A DNA stretch of 53,340 nucleotides. Origin: an uncultured Spirochaetota bacterium (lineage in GTDB: Bacteria > Spirochaetota > Spirochaetia > Treponematales > UBA12059). The notes beneath the pieces were generated by a model. The model searched no databases. It saw only the letters and a program-made list of their open reading frames with translations, and was not told the DNA's origin. Position numbers and translations under genes: made by a program. The DNA is taken from assembly GCA_937873275.1 (NCBI GenBank), contig CALMRC010000128.1, forward strand, positions 1-53,340, given 5' to 3'. This document shows positions 8,349 to 15,598 of this stretch, in pieces; position 1 is the stretch's first letter; the number at the start of each line of letters is the position of its first letter.

Positions 8349-8795
8349 CTACAGGGCGAGTTCGAAGATCTCCTCCCCGTCCTCCAGGATCCCCGTGTCC
8401 CGGAAACCCGCTTTGAGGTACACGCCGATGGCGTGGGCGTTCTCGGGGTGGGTGGAGAGGCGGACCCGGGTGGCCGCCGGGTACTCCCGGCGGATCTCGG
8501 CCACCAGGAGGCGGACGGCGGCGCTCCCGATCCCCCGGCCGTGCAGGTCCGGCAGGACGTACATCCGCACGATCCAGGGTATCCCCCGGTCCGCCGGGTC
8601 GTCCGCCTCGTCGTCCAGGCCGCTCATGCAGAACCCCGCGAGCTTCCCGTCCGCGTAGATCGCCCGGGGGCGGAGGGTCGGGTAGAGCCAGGCCTGGGCC
8701 AGGCTCCGGACGTTCTCCGCGACATGGTCCTGCCGGGGCATGCGCACGATCTCGTCGAAATTGTCCTTGTCCACGGGGCGTAGCTCCACGTTCAT
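8349..8795 (-). CDS. GNAT family N-acetyltransferase
   Basis: The 148-residue protein is a single GNAT domain that would transfer an acetyl group from acetyl-CoA to an amine. The acetyl-CoA loop is LHGRGIGSAAVRLLVAEI, following the strand WIVRMYVLP. The end reads ENAHAIGVYLKAGFRDTG, the usual last helix and strand. The pattern is close to the SpeG/Bltd polyamine acetyltransferases, but the substrate is open. GGAGG lies six bases before the ATG, and TTGTATACT about 40 bases upstream is a possible -10. It is divergent from vapBC, with which it shares a 98-base promoter region. Confidence 0.85.
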   Translation of the reverse strand: MNVELRPVDKDNFDEIVRMPRQDHVAENVRSLAQAWLYPTLRPRAIYADGKLAGFCMSGLDDEADDPADRGIPWIVRMYVLPDLHGRGIGSAAVRLLVAEIRREYPAATRVRLSTHPENAHAIGVYLKAGFRDTGILEDGEEIFELAL

Positions 8796-8846
8796 GGTGC
8801 CTCCGGAGGTCGAGTCTTGATTTCGGGAGTATACAACGGATACGGA

Positions 8847-8884
8847 TTGACGATCCTGTATATTCGTAATATTTTCGTATATAC
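8847..8884 (+). promoter_or_regulatory. vapBC promoter with inverted-repeat operator
   Basis: TTGACG (8847-8852), a 17-base spacer and TATTTT (8870-8875) form a good promoter just before vapB. An inverted repeat, gtatat (8858-8863) and atatac (8879-8884), brackets the -10, a usual position for autorepression by a VapB-VapC complex. GGAGG at 8885-8889 then serves as ribosome-binding site. Confidence 0.6.
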
Positions 8885-8893
8885 GGAGGAATC

Positions 8894-9139
8894 ATGCCGC
8901 TCAGCATCCGGAGCGAGACGGTGGAGAGACGGGCCCGGGAACTGGCCCGAAGGACCGGGCGCACGATGACGGACGCGATCGGGGACGCGTTGGCGGAACA
9001 ACTCGATGCGATGGAAGCCCGGGTCTCCGGGCTCCGGGAGGAACTGCTCGCCATCGCCCGGGAGTGCGCCGCCGCCCCGGACCTGGACGGCCGGAGCGCG
9101 GAGGAGATCCTCGGCTACGGTCCGGACGGGACACCCTGA
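8894..9139 (+). CDS. vapB: VapB-type antitoxin
   Basis: The 81-residue protein starts with the short beta strand MPLSIRSETV and a helix with RARELARRTGRTMTDAI, matching the VapB antitoxins of the Rv0623/PSK type whose N-terminus is a DNA-binding ribbon-helix-helix-like fold. The C-terminal tail SAEEILGYGPDG would wrap the toxin. It is followed after two bases by vapC. It would neutralise VapC and repress the shared promoter. Confidence 0.85.
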   Translation: MPLSIRSETVERRARELARRTGRTMTDAIGDALAEQLDAMEARVSGLREELLAIARECAAAPDLDGRSAEEILGYGPDGTP

Positions 9140-9141
9140 CC

Positions 9142-9531
9142 ATGGTGGTGGATTCCTCGGCCGTCCTGGCCGTTCTGCTGGGGGAGCCCGACGCGGACCG
9201 GTACGCGGACGCCCTTGCCCGGCCGGAGCGGCGGTTCATGAGCTCCGTGTCCCGGCTGGAAGCCGCCATCGTCGCGGAAGCCCGGAAGGGCGCGGTCGGG
9301 GCCCGGGCCTTCTCCCGGCTCATGGCCGCCTGTGGCATGGAAGTCATTGCCATCGACTCCGGGCTCTCGGAAATCGCCCTGGACGCCTGGCGGAGGTTCG
9401 GGAAGGGCCGGCATCCCGCGGGACTCAACCTGGGGGACTGCGCCTCCTACGCCCTGGCCAGGCTCCTGGACGAGCCCCTGCTCTTCAAAGGGGAGGATTT
9501 CCGGGCCACGGATATCGCGGCGCTCATCTAG
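9142..9531 (+). CDS. vapC: VapC-type PIN-domain ribonuclease toxin
   Basis: The ATG at 9142, two bases after the vapB stop, gives a 129-residue PIN domain of normal VapC length; an upstream in-frame start would overlap vapB with a low-complexity extension. The acidic metal-binding residues are in place: VVDSSAVLAVL (first Asp), SVSRLEAAIV (Glu), NLGDCASYALA (Asp) and FKGEDFRATDI (Asp). VapC toxins cut tRNA or rRNA. The 3' end overlaps by eight bases the end of a decayed gene on the opposite strand. Confidence 0.9.
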   Translation: MVVDSSAVLAVLLGEPDADRYADALARPERRFMSSVSRLEAAIVAEARKGAVGARAFSRLMAACGMEVIAIDSGLSEIALDAWRRFGKGRHPAGLNLGDCASYALARLLDEPLLFKGEDFRATDIAALI

Positions 9532-9735
9532 TCTCCGGATATAGTTCCGGGGCCAGCGGCAGCGGTTCCGCCGCCCGGGCCCAGGCTTCGGGTACGCCGC
9601 CGGGGGCCGAGAGGACCACGATGCCCCCGACGATGGCGCAGGTGGTGTCCGGGAGAAGCAGGCCTCCCCGTACGCGTCCCCCACGGAGAGCCCCAGCAGG
9701 GACCGGCGGGCGAGAATTCTTGGGTCCCCGTTCAC
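9524..9735 (-). pseudogene. Remnant of a second ADP-ribosylglycohydrolase gene, internally deleted
   Basis: The start, a GTG overlapping the stop of the upstream phosphatase gene, opens a frame reading ARRSLLGLSVGDAYGEACF, the standard N-terminus of DraG-family hydrolases. After about 29 codons the family match jumps frame to DTTCAIVGGIVVLS, then PGGVPEAWARAAEPLP and a stop at 9524-9526, which is the standard C-terminus. The 200 or so residues in between are missing, and the two parts are out of frame. This looks like an intragenic deletion of the last gene in the operon. The downstream end abuts vapC on the other strand. Confidence 0.7.
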
Positions 9736-10331
9736 GATTCCTCCTCCACGGGCTCCGCGTCGTCGGCGGGTGGCAGCTCCTCCATCAGGGACGCCAGCTC
9801 CCGGGCGAAGTCCGCGACCCTCGCGTCCTGTATCCCTTTGGCCTCGGCCTCCAGGCGGGAGCCCAGGATCCGGTCGAAACAGCGCACGAACCGGAGGTTG
9901 GGCAGGGCCTGGGGCCGGACCTCCCGGAGCCGCCGGGTGGCCTCGGCCTCGCTGCCGGTCTCCAGGTAGAGGAGCGCGAGGGCCGCCGCTGTGGACCGGG
10001 ACACCCCCGCCCAGCAGTGCACGACGTAGCCGGACGCCTCACCCCGGGTGCGCCGCCAGAACTCCACGACCCGGCGGGCGTCCCGTACCTCGGGAATCCG
10101 GGCCAGCAACGGACGCCGGAGATGGGACCGCTCGGTGGCGTCCTGGAAGGCCAGGCGCAGGATGCGGCGGAAGCGCGGGCGGAACTCGGGTCGCACCCGG
10201 GTGCCCGGCTCCCGCTCCCCCCAGGGGACCCGGGGGTTCCCGATGGACACCAGGTGGTCCGGCAGGGGGACGCCGGCCCGCACCAGGTCCGCCAGCTCCT
10301 CCTCCCCGAAGACGAGGATAGGCACCGTCAT
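9732..10331 (-). CDS. Protein-tyrosine-phosphatase-like protein
   Basis: The ATG at 10331 overlaps the stop of the upstream phosphoesterase gene and gives a 199-residue protein beginning MTVPILVFGEEELADL. The phosphatase loop is HCWAGVSRST, matching the Cys-x5-Arg signature of cysteine-dependent phosphatases. DHLVSIGNP near the N-terminus also fits this small bacterial group. Possible substrates include phosphoprotein or, given the neighbours, a nucleotide or ADP-ribose phosphate. It is third in the minus-strand operon, and its stop overlaps the GTG of the decayed DraG gene. Confidence 0.75.
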   Translation of the reverse strand: MTVPILVFGEEELADLVRAGVPLPDHLVSIGNPRVPWGEREPGTRVRPEFRPRFRRILRLAFQDATERSHLRRPLLARIPEVRDARRVVEFWRRTRGEASGYVVHCWAGVSRSTAAALALLYLETGSEAEATRRLREVRPQALPNLRFVRCFDRILGSRLEAEAKGIQDARVADFARELASLMEELPPADDAEPVEEES

Positions 10332-11098
10332 GCCCACCTCGGATTCGGCACCGGGACGTCCGCGGGTATCCGCCGGACCTTTCGGGTTTCGACCTCGATG
10401 TCCCAGAAGGCCCGGGCATCGGGCCAGGCCCCGTTCACGAAGCGGCCCCGCCGGCCGGGCCGGTTGTGTATGTGGCCGAAGAGGTGGAGCCGGGGATCCC
10501 GGTCCCGGGCCAGGTCCTGGAGGGCGGGGATGCCGTGGACCAGCTCCGCCCGGCCGTCCAGGATCCCCGCGGGCGGGGAATGGGTGACAAGGATAGTCCG
10601 CCGGTCCACCCGGGGCGCCAGGTCCCGGACCTCCCGGTCCAGGTCCGCCCCGCTCCGATGGTCGATGGTCCACCGGTACCCTACGAAGTTCCATACCCCG
10701 AACTCGACCCTCCGTCCGTGCAGGTTCACGATCCCTCCTTCATCCGCCCAGGGAGTGTCGTCGTGGTTCCCGGGCACCAGGAAGACGGGCTTCCCGGCCC
10801 CGCCCAGGACCTCCCGGAACCGGCCTTCCAGGACGGCCAGGCCCCGCAGGTTGATCTCGTTGAAGCGCCGGCCCACGGACTCCCAAGGCGACGGGTCCTC
10901 GGGGTCCGCCAGATCCTCCAGGAGGTCGTCCGGGTCCGCGCCGAGCTCCCGGACCAGGAACTCGTCGGGCAGGCGGATGTCGTCCAGGAGGTCCCCCGCC
11001 AGGACCCCCGCGTCGAAGGGACCCTCCGCCAGGATCCGGGCGAAGAGCCGGTAGGCCGGCATGAGGGCGTGGAGGTCCGAGGAAAAAAGGAGCCTCAT
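10328..11098 (-). CDS. Calcineurin-like metallophosphoesterase
   Basis: The ATG at 11098 overlaps the upstream stop and is followed by MRLLFSSDLHALMPAY. The five metal motifs of the family are present in order: SSDLHA, AGDLLDD, VPGNHDD, VTHSPP and FGHIHN, in a 256-residue protein. Such enzymes hydrolyse phosphomono- or diesters with two metal ions. A longer in-frame extension reaching 11644 is low-complexity and would lie over the upstream gene, so it is rejected. The position between a nucleoside-hydrolase-like and a phosphatase-like gene suggests nucleotide breakdown or signalling. Confidence 0.85.
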   Translation of the reverse strand: MRLLFSSDLHALMPAYRLFARILAEGPFDAGVLAGDLLDDIRLPDEFLVRELGADPDDLLEDLADPEDPSPWESVGRRFNEINLRGLAVLEGRFREVLGGAGKPVFLVPGNHDDTPWADEGGIVNLHGRRVEFGVWNFVGYRWTIDHRSGADLDREVRDLAPRVDRRTILVTHSPPAGILDGRAELVHGIPALQDLARDRDPRLHLFGHIHNRPGRRGRFVNGAWPDARAFWDIEVETRKVRRIPADVPVPNPRWA

Positions 11099-12315
11099 TC
11101 CGCCCCCTCGAGTTCCTCCAGGCCCTCGTCCAGGACCGACCGGAAATGGGCGGCCAGGGCGGCCTTCCGGCGCTCCAGGAGCTCCTCGTCCGAGGACTCG
11201 GGGAGGAAGGGCGCAGGCGGACCGGACCGGGGCGGGGCGAGCATGAGGTTCTCGATCAGCCGGGAGAGTTCCGCGGGGTCGAACCGGGCCTCCAGGTACC
11301 GGTGGTTCCCGGAGGGATCCGCCGTCCAGCGCCCGGAGCCTTCCTTGTCCACCTCGAGCCGGCCCGGCGCGGAGAAGCGGAAGTACCGGGTCCCCGTCAC
11401 GGCGGCCAGGACGGCGGCCTGGTCGTAGCAGGCCCAGTCCAGGCCCACCGCGTGGAGCAGGTAGGCGGTGCGCACGGGGTTCCCCCGGGGCGCCTCGCGG
11501 CAGAACCGGGCGCCCGCCTGGAGGGAGCCCCCGAGCTCGCCGTCGCAGACCACCACGGGGGTCGGCCATCCGGTCAGGACGAGCCGGGCGGCTCCGGGAT
11601 CCTGCCGGAGGTTGTACTCTATCCCCTCGGGTATCCGGCCGCACATGAGGACGAGGCTCCGCACCGAGCGGCGGACCAGGTCCGCACCGGGAAGGGGACA
11701 GACCGCGTCGGGCCCCGAGTCCAGGAGGGCCGCCAGGTTGGGCATAGGGCCGATGCCCACGAGGACCGCGTCCGCCCGGCCTCGGCCCGCCAGGAGCCGC
11801 CGGAGGAGGCCGACCGCCTCCGGGGCCGCTTCGGGCGCCGTCGCCGCCTGAGCGATCGCGGAAGCCGCCTCTGAATTGTTGCCGGGCGCCGTCGCCGCTT
11901 GAACGATCGCGGCGGCCGCCTCGGGACTGTTGCCGGGCGCAGCTTCAGCCCGCGCGGGCGCGGCGGCCGGTTCCGGGCCGCCCGGGACCGCGCTGTCCTC
12001 CCCGGGCCCGTAGGCCTCCGCCAGGAAGCGGATGTACGAGAGGTCCGCGTGCTCGTCCAGGAAGCCCGGCCGGCCGAAGGCGCCGACGGGGATGTCCGGT
12101 CGGCCGTACCAGCGGTCGATCGCCTTGATAGCGGGGACTCCCCAGCGCGCGGAGGTGCAGTACGTGATCCCCAGGATCTCCGCCAGGCCCCGGTCCGCCA
12201 AGGCGTGGAGCACGGCCAGGGCCCCCGCGTCGTCCACGTCCTCGTTCATGTCCGTGTCCAGGATCACGGGCGTCGGGCGGCGCCGCCTTCGCGGCAGGGG
12301 AGGAATCTCAGCCAA
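11095..12315 (-). CDS. Nucleoside-hydrolase-like protein with an internal repeat insertion
   Basis: The 406-residue protein opens with TPVILDTDMNEDVDDAGAL, the aspartate cluster that binds calcium and ribose in inosine-uridine-type nucleoside hydrolases. LVGIGPMPNLAALL and SLVLMCGRIPEG match later core strands. Family members are usually 310-330 residues long. The excess is largely an Ala/Pro/Glu-rich insertion with two exact-length 17-residue repeats at about residues 125-165, plus a charged C-terminal tail. Expected activity is cleavage of an N-glycosidic bond of a ribonucleoside or a related NAD derivative. It overlaps the STAS gene by eight bases and the phosphoesterase gene by four. Confidence 0.8.
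   Translation of the reverse strand: MAEIPPLPRRRRRPTPVILDTDMNEDVDDAGALAVLHALADRGLAEILGITYCTSARWGVPAIKAIDRWYGRPDIPVGAFGRPGFLDEHADLSYIRFLAEAYGPGEDSAVPGGPEPAAAPARAEAAPGNSPEAAAAIVQAATAPGNNSEAASAIAQAATAPEAAPEAVGLLRRLLAGRGRADAVLVGIGPMPNLAALLDSGPDAVCPLPGADLVRRSVRSLVLMCGRIPEGIEYNLRQDPGAARLVLTGWPTPVVVCDGELGGSLQAGARFCREAPRGNPVRTAYLLHAVGLDWACYDQAAVLAAVTGTRYFRFSAPGRLEVDKEGSGRWTADPSGNHRYLEARFDPAELSRLIENLMLAPPRSGPPAPFLPESSDEELLERRKAALAAHFRSVLDEGLEELEGAE
11833..11934. repeat. Two 51-bp tandem repeats inside the nucleoside-hydrolase-like gene
   Basis: Units begin at 11833 and 11884, each starting gggcgccgtcgccgc, and a third partial copy starts at 11935. The period of 51 bases keeps frame and encodes 17-residue repeats of the type APGNxSEAAxAIxQAAT. 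The copies differ at several bases, so the duplication is not very recent. Confidence 0.8.
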
Positions 12316-13303
12316 GGAATACCGTTCCTTCGTCAGTCACCTGCAGGAGCGTCTTGCAGGACTTGCAGCGCCCCCGCATGGGCTTGGCCGCCCGGGTCCG
12401 GGCCCCGCAGATGGGGCACTTGAAGATCTTCGGGAACTCAGGCTCCTCCGTCCCGGCCGAATTCCTTTTCAGGAGCGCTACGGCTTCCGCCTCGGTGTCC
12501 GTGATCTCGAAAAATTGGGAAAATCCCAGGAGTTGGAGTACTTCGTAGATCTTCGGGGGGATTCCGAACAGGACCAGGCGGCCGTCCCGGAGCTTGACCG
12601 CCTTCAGGATCCCGGTCAAGTGCCCGATCCCGGGTGACGCCACCCATTGAAGTCCGGAGAGGTTCAGGGCCAGGCGGACATGCCCGGCCTCCACGCGCCG
12701 AAGGACCAGGCCGTAGAACCAGGCCCCGGCCTGCCTATCCATCGTGCCAGAATATCGCACGACCAGGCCGCCGGGGAGGTCGGGCAGGGATTGGAACACG
12801 GCCTTGTGGCCGAGGCCGTCCTCCACCTCCCGGGGAAGATCCGCTGTCGATGCCCCGGGCGCGCGGTCCGCGGCCGCGCCCGTCAGGAAGGCGGCGGCTT
12901 CCGCGGGATCCGCGGCCAACGGAATAAACTGAGAAAACCCGATGAGCACAAGTTTCTCGCGGACAGCCGGCCCAGGGACCACCGTTAAGGTGCCGCCCCG
13001 TCCCCGCAGGGTCTTCAAAACTGTAATAAACACTCCACACGCCTGGCTGGAAACCCACTCGATCCCGCGTGCGTCCAGAACCAGGGCCTGGAACTCGGAA
13101 TCCTTAAGGAGTGCGGCAAACTCGTTGTCCGCCCAGCCCCGGGTCGTGGTGTCCAGGACTCCGTCCATCTCCACGAGCAGGGCGCCCTCCGGCGCCTCGG
13201 GCACCTGGACCACCAAAGGTTTGGCGGTCAGGCCGAGCGAGCCGGACGGGTCCGTCCGCCGTTCCGGGGGAAGGGTCCTGCGGGGGGCTCCGGGGTTTTC
13301 CAT
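12308..13303 (-). CDS. Double STAS-domain protein with C-terminal zinc ribbon
   Basis: Two STAS (anti-sigma-antagonist-type) domains are visible in the 331-residue protein: one at about 30-140 with VLDARGIEWVSSQACGVFI, the other at about 160-275 with LNLSGLQWVASPGIGHLTGI. The usual phospho-acceptor motif DSSG is altered in both (SSQACG and SPGIG), although serines remain nearby. The end is a four-cysteine ribbon, CPICG plus CKSC. Such proteins usually act as switches through partner-protein binding. AAGGA six bases before the ATG and an extended -10 upstream mark this as the first gene of the minus-strand operon that runs down to position 9524. Confidence 0.8.
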   Translation of the reverse strand: MENPGAPRRTLPPERRTDPSGSLGLTAKPLVVQVPEAPEGALLVEMDGVLDTTTRGWADNEFAALLKDSEFQALVLDARGIEWVSSQACGVFITVLKTLRGRGGTLTVVPGPAVREKLVLIGFSQFIPLAADPAEAAAFLTGAAADRAPGASTADLPREVEDGLGHKAVFQSLPDLPGGLVVRYSGTMDRQAGAWFYGLVLRRVEAGHVRLALNLSGLQWVASPGIGHLTGILKAVKLRDGRLVLFGIPPKIYEVLQLLGFSQFFEITDTEAEAVALLKRNSAGTEEPEFPKIFKCPICGARTRAAKPMRGRCKSCKTLLQVTDEGTVFLG

Positions 13304-13330
13304 GGTTTTCCTTGGGTTCCGTATGGGATG

Positions 13331-13339
13331 AGTATAGCA
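13331..13339 (-). promoter_or_regulatory. Extended -10 promoter for the STAS operon
   Basis: On the minus strand the sequence reads TGCTATACT, an extended -10 element. It lies about 28 bases before the STAS ATG at 13303. No convincing -35 is seen. Confidence 0.45.
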
Positions 13340-13373
13340 CGAGTCGGAGGCGTTCCCGGATCCCCGCTTCGGC

Positions 13374-15407
13374 CTACCCCGCCCTCGGAAGCTCGATGGT
13401 CGCCGTAGTCCCCCGGCCCGGAGCGGAGGCGAAGCGCAGGCGGCCGCCGTAGGCCTCGACGATGGAGTTCGAGAGGGGAACCCCGAGGCCGAGTCCGCCC
13501 CGGCCCCGCTTGCTGGTATAGAAGGGATCCTTGATATGGGACAGGGCCTCGGCGTCCATGCCGCAGCCCTCGTCCCGTACCTCCAGGAAGACGGTCCGGC
13601 CGTCCGGCCGCAGCCCGGTGGAAACGGTCACGGCCTTTTCCCGGGACTCCAGGGATTGGCAGGCGTTCATGACGAGGTTGATGACCACCTGCTCCAGCCG
13701 CACGAACCCCGCCCGCACGGGCGGGAGGGACGGGTCCGTGTCCAGGCGGAACCGGTCCGTGGTCCCCCGGACGAGGCCCCCCAGGAGATTGGCCGCCGCG
13801 GTGGCGACCATGCTCAGGTCCACCTCCTCGGCGCCGGACTCCACGTCGGGGGCCGAGAACTCCCGCAGCTCCCGGACGATGGACTCGATGTTGGAGGAGG
13901 CGGCCCGCACGCCCCCGATGATGCCGGGCATGCTGGATCGGAGATCCCGGTATTCCATGCCCCCGATCAGGGCGTCCTCCTGCCCGGCCAGGGCCTCGTC
14001 CAGGATGGGTACCAGGGAATCCCAGGCGTCCGACAGGATCTGGGCGTTCAGCATGATCACGTGGTTGGGGTTGTTGACCTCATGGGCGACCCCGGCCACC
14101 AGGGTGCCCAGGGAGGCCAGCTTCTCGGATTCCAGAAGCTGGCGCTGGCTTTCCCGCTCCCTCTCCTCCCGGACCAATTGGTCGGTGATGTCCCGGGTAT
14201 AGCCGTGGATCCGAAGGGGCTTGCCGGAATAATCCTTCTCGACCTCCCCGGCCTCGGTCAGGATCGTGCGATTCTCCCCTCCGGGCAGGGTGAGCCGGCT
14301 GGTCTGACCGCCCGGGGAATCCTGGTCCACGAGGAAACGGAGGGCGGATTCCGCGGAAAGGTGGTCGTCCGGAGATACCGCCCGCCGGAACGCGTCAAAG
14401 AGTGCCGCCCCGGATCGATCCCGGGGGATCCCGAACAGGGCGTACATCTCGTCGGACCCCTCGAACCGGCCGCGCTGGACGTCCCAGGTCCAGCTCCCAA
14501 CCCTCGAAAAGGACTGGGCCTTGCTCAGGATCAGGTTCGTCCGCCGGAGCTCATCGGTCTTCCGGCGGACCCGGTACCGGAGCCAGAACACCCCGAGGGT
14601 CAGGCCGACCAGGGCGGACCCCGCGATCGAGAGGGGGATCCGGAGCCGCTCCGGGATCAGCTCCGGGGGCTCCTGCAACCCCCAGTGACGAAGGGATGCG
14701 TAGTAGACGGAATCCGGGTCGGCCTTCAAGTCGGCGAACCGCTGGTCGAGGGAGGCGATGTATTCCATTCCGCCCCGGCGGGACCCGGCGAAGGTCAACC
14801 GGACGGGGGAAAAATAGATGGACGTCCGCTCGACCGCGAACCGGGAGGAAAGCACGCGTCCGAGGGAAAGGGAGCAGATCCCCGCGTCCACCTCCCCTCG
14901 ACCGACTCCGCGAAGGACGGACTCGTAATCGGCGAAGGGAACGGGGACGTACCGGACCCCGAAGGAGGCCAGGAAGGTCTCCAGGTTCCTCGTCGCCACC
15001 GCGCCGGGAAGGACGCCGATCCTCCGACCCTCGAGATCGAAGGGGGTGGCTATGCCCGAACCCCGCTTCACGTAGAGCGTCCCGGATTCCACGAATACGT
15101 TCGCCGAGGAGAAACGCAGGACCTTCTCCCGCTCGGGGGAATAGGCCACGCAGGCCAGGATGTCGACGGCCCCGGAAACCGCCGACGCGTAGGACTCTTC
15201 CCACGTTCCGACCCGGTACTCCAGCTGCCATCCCTCGTCCCGGGCGATTGCCTCGAGGATGTCGACGAAGACGCCCTGGGGCCTGCCGTCCCGGATGTCG
15301 AGGAGGGGGCCGAAGGGCCAGACCGCCACGGTGACTCGGTCCGCGTGGACCCGGGCCAGGGCGGACAGGAGGAGGAATCCGGCCAGGACGAGATTCCGCG
15401 CGCGCAT
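13374..15407 (-). CDS. Sensor histidine kinase with periplasmic solute-binding domain, PAS, HisKA and HATPase
   Basis: The ATG at 15407 gives a clean signal peptide (MRARNLVLAGFLLLSALA). A family-3 solute-binding domain follows at about 25-250 (VTVAVWPFGPLLDIRDG, GVFVDILEAIARDEGW, ACVAYSPEREKVLRF), then one membrane helix at about 258-280, a PAS domain (about 305-415), and a kinase core with H-box VAGVAHEVNNPNHVIML, N-box NLVMNACQSL and G-boxes DEGCGMD and GLGLGVPLSNSIV. The periplasmic domain should bind an amino acid or similar small molecule. It is divergent from the sigma-54 regulator gene, its probable phosphorylation partner. The promoter sits so close to the ATG that the transcript is probably leaderless. 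Confidence 0.9.
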   Translation of the reverse strand: MRARNLVLAGFLLLSALARVHADRVTVAVWPFGPLLDIRDGRPQGVFVDILEAIARDEGWQLEYRVGTWEESYASAVSGAVDILACVAYSPEREKVLRFSSANVFVESGTLYVKRGSGIATPFDLEGRRIGVLPGAVATRNLETFLASFGVRYVPVPFADYESVLRGVGRGEVDAGICSLSLGRVLSSRFAVERTSIYFSPVRLTFAGSRRGGMEYIASLDQRFADLKADPDSVYYASLRHWGLQEPPELIPERLRIPLSIAGSALVGLTLGVFWLRYRVRRKTDELRRTNLILSKAQSFSRVGSWTWDVQRGRFEGSDEMYALFGIPRDRSGAALFDAFRRAVSPDDHLSAESALRFLVDQDSPGGQTSRLTLPGGENRTILTEAGEVEKDYSGKPLRIHGYTRDITDQLVREERERESQRQLLESEKLASLGTLVAGVAHEVNNPNHVIMLNAQILSDAWDSLVPILDEALAGQEDALIGGMEYRDLRSSMPGIIGGVRAASSNIESIVRELREFSAPDVESGAEEVDLSMVATAAANLLGGLVRGTTDRFRLDTDPSLPPVRAGFVRLEQVVINLVMNACQSLESREKAVTVSTGLRPDGRTVFLEVRDEGCGMDAEALSHIKDPFYTSKRGRGGLGLGVPLSNSIVEAYGGRLRFASAPGRGTTATIELPRAG

Positions 15408-15413
15408 GGATGA

Positions 15414-15443
15414 AGTATAGATTCGGATTCCCGCCGGCGGCAA
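15414..15443 (-). promoter_or_regulatory. Promoter of the sensor kinase gene, probably leaderless
   Basis: Reading the minus strand, TTGCCG (15443-15438), an 18-base spacer and TATACT (15419-15414) are followed after only six bases by the ATG at 15407. Transcription would start at or next to the ATG, and no Shine-Dalgarno is present. Confidence 0.55.
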
Positions 15444-15519
15444 GGGAAGGGACATCCGACCGGCCTTCCGGGGCGGGGATCCGAGGAGGCGATCTTCGTC
15501 TACGATCCCGCCTCGAGCC

Positions 15520-15547
15520 TTGAGATCGAGTTCGTTCTACATATAAT
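15520..15547 (+). promoter_or_regulatory. Promoter of the NtrC-type regulator gene
   Basis: TTGAGA (15520-15525), a 16-base spacer and a perfect TATAAT (15542-15547) lie about 50 bases before the ATG at 15599. GGGAG at the usual distance serves as ribosome-binding site. It is back to back with the kinase promoter. Confidence 0.65.
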
Positions 15548-15598
15548 GAGGTCATACCGCCGACGCGCCCCCGCGGCCGTGGACATCCGGGAGATACC

